DNA from: a virus
Length of the DNA: 28,728 bases
Direction: 5' to 3' (one strand)
IMG/VR virus record: IMGVR_UViG_3300030382_000395
Coordinates: 626 to 29,353 of that record
Position numbers and translations under genes: made by a program. The notes beneath the pieces were generated by a model. It ran no database searches and was not told the origin of the DNA. It saw nothing but the letters and a program-made list of their open reading frames with translations. This document shows positions 1 through 5,822 of this stretch, one piece after another (positions within the stretch are counted from its first letter, which is position 1; the number at the start of each line of letters is the position of its first letter).

Positions 1-220
1 CCTTTCCAAATCTTACGCCAAGCCTAAAGGCATCAACTACTTGGTTGAATGTCATTTTACCAAATCGTCTTTCTCTAATTAAGTCCTGAGCAAATATCTT
101 ACTCAGACTAGCTAGACTTTTAGGGTCTGACTTGTGTCCTATTTCAACTGATGTCTTTGCTATCAAGTCTAATACTTTAGCTGTAAGCTCTTTTAAGTTT
201 TCTTGCTTAAGTGGTTTCAT
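1..220 (-). CDS. Partial protein of unknown function (3' end outside window)
   Basis: An open frame starts with ATG at 220 and stays open to the left edge, giving 73 residues beginning MKPLKQENLKELTAKVLD. The visible part is predicted helical and charged (a run LIRERRFGKMTF near residue 50) with no membrane segment. I do not recognise a family. The start overlaps the end of the upstream cysteine-rich gene by 14 nt, typical of the coupled genes here. It lies just after the left replication block, where the right-hand block has its DNA methyltransferase, so an early DNA-metabolism or packaging role is possible, but that is position only. Confidence 0.65.
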   Translation of the reverse strand, partial: MKPLKQENLKELTAKVLDLIAKTSVEIGHKSDPKSLASLSKIFAQDLIRERRFGKMTFNQVVDAFRLGVRFGK

Positions 221-419
221 AATAATTATTTAATTTTTTTTGGAATTCAATATCTTTTAAATCAGGTACTTGCTCAGGATTTTCTTCATCAAATGCTAAT
301 TGACATTCTTCACAACAAAATATTTCACCTTCATCTATATCTATATAAGCAAAACAATATAAACATTCATCATCTTCTACTGCTATTATTTCTTTTGGAT
401 ATAAAGGTATAACTTTCAT
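207..419 (-). CDS. Small cysteine-rich, probably zinc-binding protein
   Basis: A 70-residue protein with a CLYC pair near residue 20 and a CCEEC cluster near residue 35, a spacing that suits a small zinc knuckle. The rest is strongly acidic (DEENPEQVPD) with a charged C-terminus. Its ATG overlaps the TGA of the upstream replisome-organiser-like gene, so the two are probably translated together. Such small zinc proteins are common in phage early regions; no specific activity can be assigned. Confidence 0.7.
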   Translation of the reverse strand: MKVIPLYPKEIIAVEDDECLYCFAYIDIDEGEIFCCEECQLAFDEENPEQVPDLKDIEFQKKLNNYYETT

Positions 420-1018
420 AATAATTTTTTAGCTTCTTGCCAAGCATTGATTTGAGAGTCTAGCTTTGACATTGTTGGTTTTTTATATTCTCTTTTTTCC
501 CAAGTTACTATTGCTTGTTTCCAATTTTTCATTTTATTTTTACCAATGAACCAACCTTTAGATTCATAGAAACTAATAAAGGCTTCTGCATCTATATTAT
601 TCTTGCGTAAGATACAATAATTTTTAACTTCATCTAACTTAGGTTTTTTAAAGAGAGCCTTTTTATTACTATCTGTAAGATTAGTATTAGTTATAGTTAT
701 ATTAGTATTATCTGTATAAATTTTTAACTTAGGGTTGTCCACTAATTTAATTGACCTTGACTCAATTTCTCTACTACCTTGTCTATATTTTACCTCTCTA
801 ATTATAAACCCATTTTCTTCTAATATTTTTAGCCAATTTTGAATTGAAGACCTACTTACTTCATAAAGCCTACAGAAGTATTGAGTTGAAGCTGTACATT
901 TACCATTCATATTACATAGTGCTGTTATCTCTGCATAAAGAAGTTTAGAATTTGGTGTCAGCTTTTTGTTGTATCTAACCTCAGCAGGAATAACAGCATA
1001 GTAATTTGGTTTGGTCAT
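416..1018 (-). CDS. Replisome-organiser-like winged-helix protein (left copy)
   Basis: A 200-residue protein. Residues about 1-80 form a phage-replication HTH domain: KPNYYAVIPAEVRY at the start, then KLLYAEITALCN and SRSSIQNWLKILEENGFI, the recognition-helix region. A polar Asn/Thr-rich linker follows (about 100-115). The C-terminal part has a DnaT/DnaD-like helicase-loader look (FISFYESKGWFIGKNKMKNWKQA). Proteins of this layout bind phage origins and recruit the host helicase. It follows the DnaA-domain-IV gene with a 4-nt ATGA overlap. The homologue at 25431-26102 shares the N-terminal half almost exactly but differs in the C-terminus. The function is inferred from domain order and context. 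Confidence 0.75.
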   Translation of the reverse strand: MTKPNYYAVIPAEVRYNKKLTPNSKLLYAEITALCNMNGKCTASTQYFCRLYEVSRSSIQNWLKILEENGFIIREVKYRQGSREIESRSIKLVDNPKLKIYTDNTNITITNTNLTDSNKKALFKKPKLDEVKNYCILRKNNIDAEAFISFYESKGWFIGKNKMKNWKQAIVTWEKREYKKPTMSKLDSQINAWQEAKKLL

Positions 1019-1524
1019 ATGATCTTAATTGTGTAATGATAATTTCTGAGGGCTAACTTAACAATTTCTAATTGATTACTGAAGTCAAAGTAAGAAGTTT
1101 TTATTTTACATTTAACTTGACCACTCTTAACTTCTAATATTACTTCAGGCTTTAATGTTTCAACTACCTCATTTTTAAGCAGATAGCTCTTCATAAAATC
1201 ACCATCTATAAATACCTCTTTGACTCCATCTATGTCCTTATATGCTTTATAGACTTTATTAAAAGTATTTCTGTAAACTTCACAGTTTGCATAATTAGAC
1301 TTGTGAGTATTTTCATAGTGATAAATAAGAGTTCTATCTCTATTCAGAACCTTACCAATTATCTTTTGGTTTATATCTTCTTCAGTTCTTCCTATATATC
1401 CTGCTATTGCACGTGCAACCTGTAATGGTCGCTTTCTACTCTTTAAAGCAAGAGCATCATCAGGCAATCCTAATAGCTTTGTAGTAAGATTGCAGATATT
1501 TTTAAAGTTATATTCTTCTGTCAT
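1015..1524 (-). CDS. Stand-alone DnaA domain IV-like DNA-binding protein (left copy)
   Basis: A 169-residue protein. Residues about 25-75 match the C-terminal DNA-binding domain of the bacterial initiator DnaA: a basic start (KSRKRPLQVARAIAGYIGR), a middle helix, then NRDRTLIYHYENTHK, in the place of the DnaA signature GRDHTTVLHA. The AAA+ ATPase domain is absent. About 70 extra C-terminal residues, possibly beta-rich, are not part of DnaA but are conserved in the right-hand copy. The start codon overlaps the SSB stop (TAATG). A protein that binds DnaA-box-like sites without ATPase could direct origin recognition; the iteron block at 3566-3629 is its likely target (inference). Confidence 0.8.
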   Translation of the reverse strand: MTEEYNFKNICNLTTKLLGLPDDALALKSRKRPLQVARAIAGYIGRTEEDINQKIIGKVLNRDRTLIYHYENTHKSNYANCEVYRNTFNKVYKAYKDIDGVKEVFIDGDFMKSYLLKNEVVETLKPEVILEVKSGQVKCKIKTSYFDFSNQLEIVKLALRNYHYTIKII

Positions 1525-1835
1525 TAGAAGGGCATATCTTCATTAGCAGCTACTGTTTCTTCACCTAACTTAGCTATAAACCAACCATCAATATTATGGT
1601 AGTATCTTCCGTTGTATTCTCTTGAAGATAAGTTGATTGAAACACTAACTTCTGATCCTTCCTCAATATCTCTAAGACTTTTAATCTTATCACCAAAGAA
1701 ACTTATAACTACTTCTTTATTGTAGTCTGTTCCTGTTTGTTCTATCAAGATAGCTTGTTTTTCCCAAGACTTACCTGATTTACTAACTCCTTTTTCAGAG
1801 TCAAATTTCTGTACTAATTTTCCTATTATTTGCAT
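1524..1835 (-). CDS. Single-stranded DNA-binding OB-fold protein, DUF3127-like
   Basis: A 103-residue protein with the pattern of DUF3127 proteins of Bacteroidetes: GKLVQKFDSEKGVSKSGKSW, a middle EVVISFFGDKI strand, and the closing SREYNGRYYHNIDGWFI. This is the OB fold of an SSB analogue. It ends in an acidic tail, EDMPF, which resembles the DDIPF tip by which SSBs recruit partner proteins. It sits directly upstream of the DnaA-IV gene, with a TAATG junction, so it belongs to the replication block. It probably coats ssDNA during phage replication or recombination. Confidence 0.8.
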   Translation of the reverse strand: MQIIGKLVQKFDSEKGVSKSGKSWEKQAILIEQTGTDYNKEVVISFFGDKIKSLRDIEEGSEVSVSINLSSREYNGRYYHNIDGWFIAKLGEETVAANEDMPF

Positions 1836-1847
1836 TTTTTTTATTTA

Positions 1848-2240
1848 TTAATTATTACTCTTTTTAAAATCTTCTGCTTCATCTTCACCGAATACTCCAC
1901 CTAATTCATAGAACCCTGTGAGTTTTAGTACAGCTCTTGACATAGCTCGTTTCTCTGCCATCTCCATTACATACCAAGTGTTACAGTTACCATCTTTGAA
2001 TCCACCTTTTAAAGCTGATCCAAATGTTTGAATAAAAGCACCTTCTTTTCTTGCATTAGCTTTTACTACACAAAAATCCTTTTCGCAATTAATTACATCA
2101 TAGTCAATAGTGATTCCTTCTTGTGCTTGAATCTTGTCGATTCCAGATCTACATATTATAATGTAGTGTTGATGCTTAAAGACATCATCTTTTGTAAGGC
2201 TGTACTTAATGTACTTTTCCTTTAATACTTCTGTTTTCAT
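1848..2240 (-). CDS. Possible single-strand annealing / recombination protein
   Basis: A 130-residue protein. The C-terminal segment (about residues 90-122) reads YVMEMAEKRAMSRAVLKLTG then FGEDEAED, resembling the 'AE..A.gRAL...G....DeaED' segment common in Erf/Rad52-like single-strand annealing proteins. The N-terminal two-thirds is mixed alpha/beta with no other motif I recognise. It lies upstream of the SSB gene, the usual partner of annealing proteins in phage recombination modules. It is shorter than typical annealing proteins, so the assignment is tentative. No equivalent gene is seen in the right-hand block. Confidence 0.5.
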   Translation of the reverse strand: MKTEVLKEKYIKYSLTKDDVFKHQHYIIICRSGIDKIQAQEGITIDYDVINCEKDFCVVKANARKEGAFIQTFGSALKGGFKDGNCNTWYVMEMAEKRAMSRAVLKLTGFYELGGVFGEDEAEDFKKSNN

Positions 2241-2276
2241 ATATATTTCTTTATGTTAATAATTTGGTTAAAAATA

Positions 2277-2612
2277 CTATTTTAAATTTAATATCAAAGC
2301 TCTTTTATTTATTTTGTATGCTTCTTTGTATTGCTTGAGCTTTTTAGCAATTATTTTATTCTGTTCTTTATTGTAATGAAATGAGCCTGGCTTTTCAATC
2401 TCATAAGTATAACATTCATCAAGATTAAGTTTTGTCAAAGTACAGATGTCTTTAAAGGCTGCATCTATTTGTTTCTGAGTTCCAAATATTCTAACTGCTG
2501 TGCTGATCTGATGACAGTCATTATCAAAGCAGTATAATTGGCTATCCCATTTAGAAAATGATTTGTATTCTCCATTAGGATAAAAGTAGTAGTCTTCACA
2601 TTTTAATTTCAT
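2277..2612 (-). CDS. Hypothetical early protein
   Basis: A 111-residue protein with an aromatic N-terminus (YYFYPNGEYKSFSKWDSQLY), three cysteines in the first half, and a lysine-rich helical end (KIIAKKLKQYKEAYKINKR). It has no signal peptide or membrane segment. I do not recognise a family. It ends with TAG, which shows that amber is a working stop in this genome. It sits between the membrane-protein gene at 2759-3001 and the recombination/SSB genes. Confidence 0.65.
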   Translation of the reverse strand: MKLKCEDYYFYPNGEYKSFSKWDSQLYCFDNDCHQISTAVRIFGTQKQIDAAFKDICTLTKLNLDECYTYEIEKPGSFHYNKEQNKIIAKKLKQYKEAYKINKRALILNLK

Positions 2613-2623
2613 ATCTATTTTTT

Positions 2624-2737
2624 TTAAAAAAAGTAATAAGGTGCATATAGCTTGTTTTTACGTGGCTTTACAGTTACTGCAACCTATTTTTTAGGGAGCA
2701 AATTATGACCTTTCTAGCCATACTGCTTTATGCCCAT
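2624..2737 (-). pseudogene. Small reading frame interrupted by two amber codons, or noncoding element
   Basis: The 146-nt gap between two genes contains a 37-codon frame from ATG at 2737 to TAA at 2624. It would read as MGIKQYG, stop, KGHNLLPKK, stop, then 19 residues ending KNKLYAPYYFF. Both internal stops are TAG and the composition looks protein-like. Other genes here end in TAG (2277, 12290, 14593, 21351), so general amber recoding is unlikely. An imperfect inverted repeat (AAAAGTAATAAGGT type at 2630-2642, ACCTTATTTACTTT type at 2744-2757) brackets it, so a structured RNA or regulatory element is an alternative. Confidence 0.3.
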
Positions 2738-2758
2738 ACCACAACCTTATTTACTTTA

Positions 2759-3001
2759 TTAATAATTTAATTGTATGTGTAGCAATACTGAAGCTACTGT
2801 TAATATTATAAGAGCTGTGTATAATACATAAGACGGGATTCTGTCTATCAATCTCTTATCTGTGTTTTCTATTGTGTATTTTTTGTAGTCATTTTTGAAT
2901 ACAAATGTAGCTAGTTCTTGAGCATTCATAAACTGAACTGATTTAGTCAGCTTGTGAGTTACTTTGTAGTCTGCTCCTGTTGTAATGTTTAGTGTTTTCA
3001 T
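2759..3001 (-). CDS. Small protein with C-terminal membrane anchor
   Basis: An 80-residue protein: a soluble N-terminal part (MKTLNITTGADYKVTHKLTK) and one hydrophobic segment near the C-terminus (about residues 57-78, YVLYTALIILTVASVLLHIQ). The topology is that of a tail-anchored inner-membrane protein. The right-hand block has a protein of the same size, layout and relative position (27749-27985, including a similar run about a FVFKNDYKKY / FFKYLGDGKY segment), so this is a shared early gene. The function is unknown. It is preceded by the A-rich leader AATAACTAAAAAAAAG, which suggests efficient translation. Confidence 0.7.
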   Translation of the reverse strand: MKTLNITTGADYKVTHKLTKSVQFMNAQELATFVFKNDYKKYTIENTDKRLIDRIPSYVLYTALIILTVASVLLHIQLNY

Positions 3002-3025
3002 TTTCTTTTTTTTAGTTATTAAAAT

Positions 3026-3043
3026 GGGGGTTTTTACACCCCC
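3026..3043 (-). terminator. GC hairpin, probable terminator or attenuator
   Basis: On the minus strand the RNA would form a G5/C5 stem with loop TGTAAAAA, followed by ATTTTAATAAC. It lies just after the stop of the 59-residue gene (3050) and before the leader of the next gene. The T-tract is short, so it may only attenuate readthrough. The loop is almost the same as that of the hairpin at 10590-10609. Confidence 0.5.
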
Positions 3044-3049
3044 TGATTA

Positions 3050-3229
3050 TTATATAAGATTTACTTTTCTTTTCATTAGTTGCAACATAGACCACATTGT
3101 GTCAAATGATGTTGATTTCTTAACTCTCTTTATGTCTACATTAAAACCATAAACATCATTAAGAATTTCAAATTCTTTGTAAAGATTTCTCCAATCTTCT
3201 TTGTTTGAGTAAATTGTGTATTTTGACAT
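3050..3229 (-). CDS. Small hypothetical early protein (59 aa)
   Basis: An open frame from ATG at 3229 to TAA at 3050 encodes MSKYTIYSNKEDWRNLYKEF and 39 further residues, charged and probably helical, with a basic C-terminus (LMKRKVNLI). It is supported by an A-rich leader nearly identical to that of the next gene and by filling the gap between two genes exactly. I recognise no family. Confidence 0.6.
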   Translation of the reverse strand: MSKYTIYSNKEDWRNLYKEFEILNDVYGFNVDIKRVKKSTSFDTMWSMLQLMKRKVNLI

Positions 3230-3252
3230 TTTCTTTTTTTTTAGTTATTAAT

Positions 3253-3489
3253 TTATTTAAGTTCAATCTCATCAAACTCTACTTCTTCAAAAAGTTGTCT
3301 ATCGCTCATTTCTAAAATCTCTTCTAAGTAATCTCCGACTTTATGTAATGCTGTTTCAACTCCTATTCTTACTTGGCTTTCAACTGCTCCCTCATTACTA
3401 TCATAACAATCTTCTCTATAATCTTTTAGCCAATCCTTTAATACATTCAGCTGAAGTTGTGTTCGTTGTGCTTTGTTTTTTAATTCCAT
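3253..3489 (-). CDS. Small acidic helical protein, first gene of the left early operon
   Basis: A 78-residue protein: a basic, glutamine-rich start (MELKNKAQRTQLQLNVLKDW), then long helices with many acidic residues and an acidic end (EVEFDEIELK). No catalytic motif or membrane segment. It is the first gene after the origin-like region at 3490-3716, the position held on the right by the coiled-coil gene at 28004-28228, although sequence similarity between the two is not evident. An early regulator or host-takeover peptide is possible. Confidence 0.65.
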   Translation of the reverse strand: MELKNKAQRTQLQLNVLKDWLKDYREDCYDSNEGAVESQVRIGVETALHKVGDYLEEILEMSDRQLFEEVEFDEIELK

Positions 3490-3716
3490 TTTGTTTTATC
3501 CTTTAAATTAATTTTGTTTTATAGCGTTTTGTTTCGCTTTTAATACTGCAATAATACAAAGAGTTTTTGAATTAACTGACATATTAACAGAAGTATTTAC
3601 AAAGTTATTAACAATTTAAGTGTTAATAGTGGTTTGACTAGATAAGCGACTTTAGGTGCTGTCTAGTATATTAGTATAAAAAGTGCGAGAAAGTGCCTAA
3701 AAAGGCTAAAGGGGTA
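3490..3716. other. Intergenic origin-like region (left)
   Basis: About 230 nt without a convincing gene, separating the end of the lysis/metallophosphoesterase cassette from the first early gene. It holds the iteron block 3566-3629, a weak hairpin (GCCT-TTTT-AGGC on the minus strand near 3693-3704) that could end transcription from the metallophosphoesterase, and a short AT-rich leader before 3489. The only part clearly conserved with the matching right-hand region (28229-28430) is the iteron block. Confidence 0.55.
3566..3629. repeat. 12-bp iterons with DnaA-box-like 9-mers (left origin candidate)
   Basis: Four TTAAC-type cores lie exactly 12 bp apart within this 64-bp block (GAATTAACT, ATATTAACA, GTATTTACA, TTATTAACA), followed by one inverted copy (GTTAATA). 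The 9-mers resemble the DnaA box TTATNCACA with an altered centre. The block is 54/64 identical, without gaps, to 28285-28348; the cores are conserved and the spacers vary. A replication origin bound by the phage DnaA-IV protein is the simplest reading; an operator is the alternative. Confidence 0.6.
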
Positions 3717-3794
3717 CTATAAACTAAGCAATATTAGAGCTACTATAATAAGTAGATAGACTGCAAAGACTTGCCAAGTAATGTCTTTCTTCAT
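3717..3794 (-). CDS. 25-residue single-span membrane peptide
   Basis: A frame beginning with an ATG that overlaps the metallophosphoesterase stop (ATGA) encodes MKKDITWQVFAVYLLIIVAL plus five more hydrophobic residues, ending TAG. The layout is a short charged N-terminus and one complete transmembrane helix. Translational coupling and the clean hydrophobic pattern argue that it is made; its small size keeps this uncertain. It could be a holin/antiholin-like or phage membrane peptide. No equivalent follows the right-hand metallophosphoesterase. Confidence 0.45.
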   Translation of the reverse strand: MKKDITWQVFAVYLLIIVALILLSL

Positions 3795-4522
3795 AAGGGC
3801 ATTGGTTCTATTATAGGAAGCTGACCTGAATCTAAAATGACAGCACACCCTAAAACAGGTTTAGCAGTATGAAACTTAGCATATCCATAGGCAAAACTCT
3901 TATAGTCAATGCCACAAGGACACTGTAAGCCGAACCGTAAATCTGAAAGTGAAGCTGTATAGTCTATAAATGACTGAGTATGGATATGACCTTGTACCAT
4001 TGAAGTTCCCCAATTCTGAACACGCTTTATGATACCTTTACCACTACACCCTGTTCCATGAGTGTATAATACGTTATCATGTACAAATTGTTCTTCAAAT
4101 ATCCAATCAGGACAGCCAAGAACTTCATTAAGATTTCTGACAAATCTTTTATCTATTCCTGCTTCTTCTGATTTCCTTGCTATGATTAAATCATGATTTC
4201 CTAACGTTATGGTTGCATTTGGAAATGCTTCATACCATCCTTTGACTTGTTCAATAGCCATATCAAGCTCATATTTAGCTCCATGAGATTCCGTACTTGT
4301 AGAATGAAAACTTGAAAAATGTGAGTCTAAAATATCGCCCGTGAAACTGACCTCTGAACAATTATATTTGTTATAAATGGAAATGCAGTGCTGAAGATAA
4401 TTTTTATGCGTATAAGGTAAATGAACATCACCAACGATTAAACGATTAATCTTCTTGCTCCGCAAATCCTTTATAACTTGAACCTCGTGAGGCTTTAATC
4501 TGTATCTATTATTTTCTCGCAC
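3791..4522 (-). CDS. Calcineurin-like metallophosphoesterase
   Basis: A 243-residue protein carrying the full metal-binding set of the family in order: GDVH (about residue 32), GDILD (about 62), GNHD (about 108), YTHG (about 153) and GHIH (about 178). It should bind two metal ions and hydrolyse a phosphomono- or diester; the substrate is unknown. It overlaps the preceding small membrane-protein gene by 14 nt and is the last large gene of the late cassette, so a role at the end of infection (nucleotide, DNA or envelope processing) is plausible. The partial gene at 28430-28728 is a diverged homologue in the same place before the right origin-like region. Confidence 0.85.
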   Translation of the reverse strand: MRENNRYRLKPHEVQVIKDLRSKKINRLIVGDVHLPYTHKNYLQHCISIYNKYNCSEVSFTGDILDSHFSSFHSTSTESHGAKYELDMAIEQVKGWYEAFPNATITLGNHDLIIARKSEEAGIDKRFVRNLNEVLGCPDWIFEEQFVHDNVLYTHGTGCSGKGIIKRVQNWGTSMVQGHIHTQSFIDYTASLSDLRFGLQCPCGIDYKSFAYGYAKFHTAKPVLGCAVILDSGQLPIIEPMPL

Positions 4523-4691
4523 TATCAGCGATTCCTTGTCCTAATACTAAAGCAAGACAAGCATAAAATAGATTTGATGCAGTTGCTTCATCAACTCCTA
4601 AATAGGTAACTATTAAAGGAATAACGACACTACTTACTGCATACCAAAACTTCTTGGATTTGAACATTGTTAAAATAAGCCAATTTTTCAT
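4509..4691 (-). CDS. Small two-span membrane protein, holin-like
   Basis: A 60-residue protein with two hydrophobic segments (KFWYAVSSVVIPLIVTYLGV at about 14-33, and LFYACLALVLGQGIA at about 41-55), a basic N-terminus and a basic end (DSARK). The length and topology fit small class II-like holins or phage-tail-associated membrane proteins. It lies in the cassette with the DUF5675 protein and the metallophosphoesterase and overlaps the latter by 14 nt. An A-rich leader precedes it. Holin function is inferred from topology and position only. Confidence 0.6.
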   Translation of the reverse strand: MKNWLILTMFKSKKFWYAVSSVVIPLIVTYLGVDEATASNLFYACLALVLGQGIADSARK

Positions 4692-4714
4692 TTGTTTAAT
4701 TTTTTAAGTTATTA

Positions 4715-5107
4715 TTAAAGTTTATAAGATAGTCCTACATTAAAAGAACCTTCACCATCTTTTCTTGTGTAGTTTGGTTCTACATAAAGTTCTTCCCAGA
4801 TCTTAATAGAAGTTCCAACTCCTACAGTTAAGTTATCTGTTGCATTTTCTGTTGGAGCTTGTACTGATAAATACATATTGTCATTTAGACTGTATCTAGC
4901 TACAAAATCATAGTCATCACCATTCTTTTGAAGTCCTAACATTACATCATCGCTTACTTGATAGCCAACACCTAAGTTATTAGTGAAGCTGTCTACACTC
5001 CAACTAGCACCTTCATCAGGTGTATTGACATTACTCATTACTGTAAACTGAGCTGAAGCACTTAAACAAAATAATGCTATTACTGTTGTTAAAATTGTTT
5101 TTTTCAT
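4715..5107 (-). CDS. Secreted outer-membrane beta-barrel-like protein
   Basis: A 130-residue protein with a clear Sec signal peptide (MKKTILTTVIALFCLSASAQ, cleavage after ASA). The mature part of about 112 residues consists of alternating polar/hydrophobic strands (NLGVGYQVSDDVMLGLQ, DFVARYSLNDNMYLSVQ, NLTVGVGTSIKIWEELYVEP) and ends in SFNVGLSYKL, the strand-turn pattern of a small outer-membrane barrel. Such a protein is unusual among structural and lysis genes of a phage. It could alter the host surface (superinfection exclusion) or help disrupt the outer membrane. Both are inferences. Confidence 0.65.
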   Translation of the reverse strand: MKKTILTTVIALFCLSASAQFTVMSNVNTPDEGASWSVDSFTNNLGVGYQVSDDVMLGLQKNGDDYDFVARYSLNDNMYLSVQAPTENATDNLTVGVGTSIKIWEELYVEPNYTRKDGEGSFNVGLSYKL

Positions 5108-5108
5108 T

Positions 5109-5591
5109 TTATCTATTTTTGATTATTAAATTAATATTTGTTCCGCCTAAATTAATGATTTCTTTCACAAGTAAATCCATAGCTAATCTTGAGTTTTGAA
5201 CGAAGTCCTGTTGACTTCCTAAGCCTACCAGAATACATCCGCTTGTGTCTTTAGCTGAGTTACCTCTATGAAATAATATCCAATCTCGGTTCGGTACATC
5301 TTGAACTAGAAGGTGCAAGTAATCTCTTGTTGCTGATTCTCTTGGCAGTCTTAATCTTACCTTGTACTCACCTTCAGGAATACAAGATATTTTTCTTTCA
5401 TTATTTATATAAGGGTTTTCTAAAGTATCACACATTCTTTCACCATTTAGAAACAGTTCTCCAATGGTTGAGTTTTCTGTGAATGTATCTCTGATAATAA
5501 GAAGATTGATAGAATCCAAATTAGATTGAATAGGTTGCGTATATTTTAACCCCTTTAACTTCTTTAATAAATTTTCTAAGCACTTTATCAT
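5109..5591 (-). CDS. DUF5675 family protein, probable lysis-cassette enzyme
   Basis: A 160-residue protein. From about residue 30 it follows the DUF5675 pattern: LLIIRDTFTENSTIGELF, MCDTLENPY, CIPEGEYKVRL, then ILFHRGNSAKDTSGCILVG. The last segment, with H, an SGC and the spacing between them, resembles the active-site arrangement of L,D-transpeptidase-type peptidoglycan enzymes, although activity of this family is not something I can show. Members are common in phage lysis cassettes. It lies between small membrane-protein genes, and no other endolysin candidate is visible in the unit. The first 28 residues overlap a small basic reading frame. Confidence 0.7.
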   Translation of the reverse strand: MIKCLENLLKKLKGLKYTQPIQSNLDSINLLIIRDTFTENSTIGELFLNGERMCDTLENPYINNERKISCIPEGEYKVRLRLPRESATRDYLHLLVQDVPNRDWILFHRGNSAKDTSGCILVGLGSQQDFVQNSRLAMDLLVKEIINLGGTNINLIIKNR

Positions 5592-5652
5592 CTCTTATAA
5601 CTTCTGGTTTATACTTAGGGTTTTTGCTGTTGAGTTTTCGTTTCTTAGGCAT
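5521..5652 (-). CDS. Small basic peptide (43 aa), coupled to membrane protein
   Basis: ATG at 5652 overlaps the stop of the upstream membrane-protein frame (TAATG). It reads MPKKRKLNSKNPKYKPEVIR and 23 more residues, ending TAA at 5521, and overlaps the start of the DUF5675 gene by 71 nt in another frame. The strong positive charge and coupling favour it; the overlap is a reason for caution. I recognise no family. Confidence 0.4.
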   Translation of the reverse strand: MPKKRKLNSKNPKYKPEVIRDDKVLRKFIKEVKGVKIYATYSI

Positions 5653-5822
5653 TATCTATTTTTTTTATGATACCACCATTTGTCAACAGTATATACTATT
5701 GAAATTACTAATAAGATTATCTTTAATAAGACTTCTAAATTAGTGAAGGTTGTTATGCTTAGGATTGCTGTGTTTACTCCTAGCACTTCCCCTACTTCCT
5801 TTGTTATCTGTTTGAGTGGCAT
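5652..5822 (-). CDS. Small single-span membrane protein, holin-like (56 aa)
   Basis: ATG at 5822 to TAA at 5652 encodes MPLKQITKEVGEVLGVNTAI, a hydrophobic segment (LEVLLKIILLVISIVYTV, about residues 29-46) and a tryptophan-rich basic end (DKWWYHKKNR). This is the layout of small phage holin or spanin-like proteins. It lies at the start of the lysis cassette, before the DUF5675 gene. It overlaps the 46-residue basic frame upstream by 83 nt, so one of those two may not be made; this one has the better protein character. Confidence 0.5.
   Translation of the reverse strand: MPLKQITKEVGEVLGVNTAILSITTFTNLEVLLKIILLVISIVYTVDKWWYHKKNR

Noticed and set aside
2613-2758. tRNA or genome-wide amber recoding
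   Set aside because: No cloverleaf or T-loop can be formed, and TAG ends several good genes directly followed by another start (14593, 12290, 21351, 2277).
3690-3712. Terminator after the left metallophosphoesterase
   Set aside because: The GCCT-TTTT-AGGC hairpin has only four pairs and no directly following T-tract, so it is noted only in the intergenic entry.
3490-3716. Attachment site or transposon end
   Set aside because: The only long conserved block with the right-hand region has the layout of spaced binding sites, not a core crossover, and no integrase or transposase is present.
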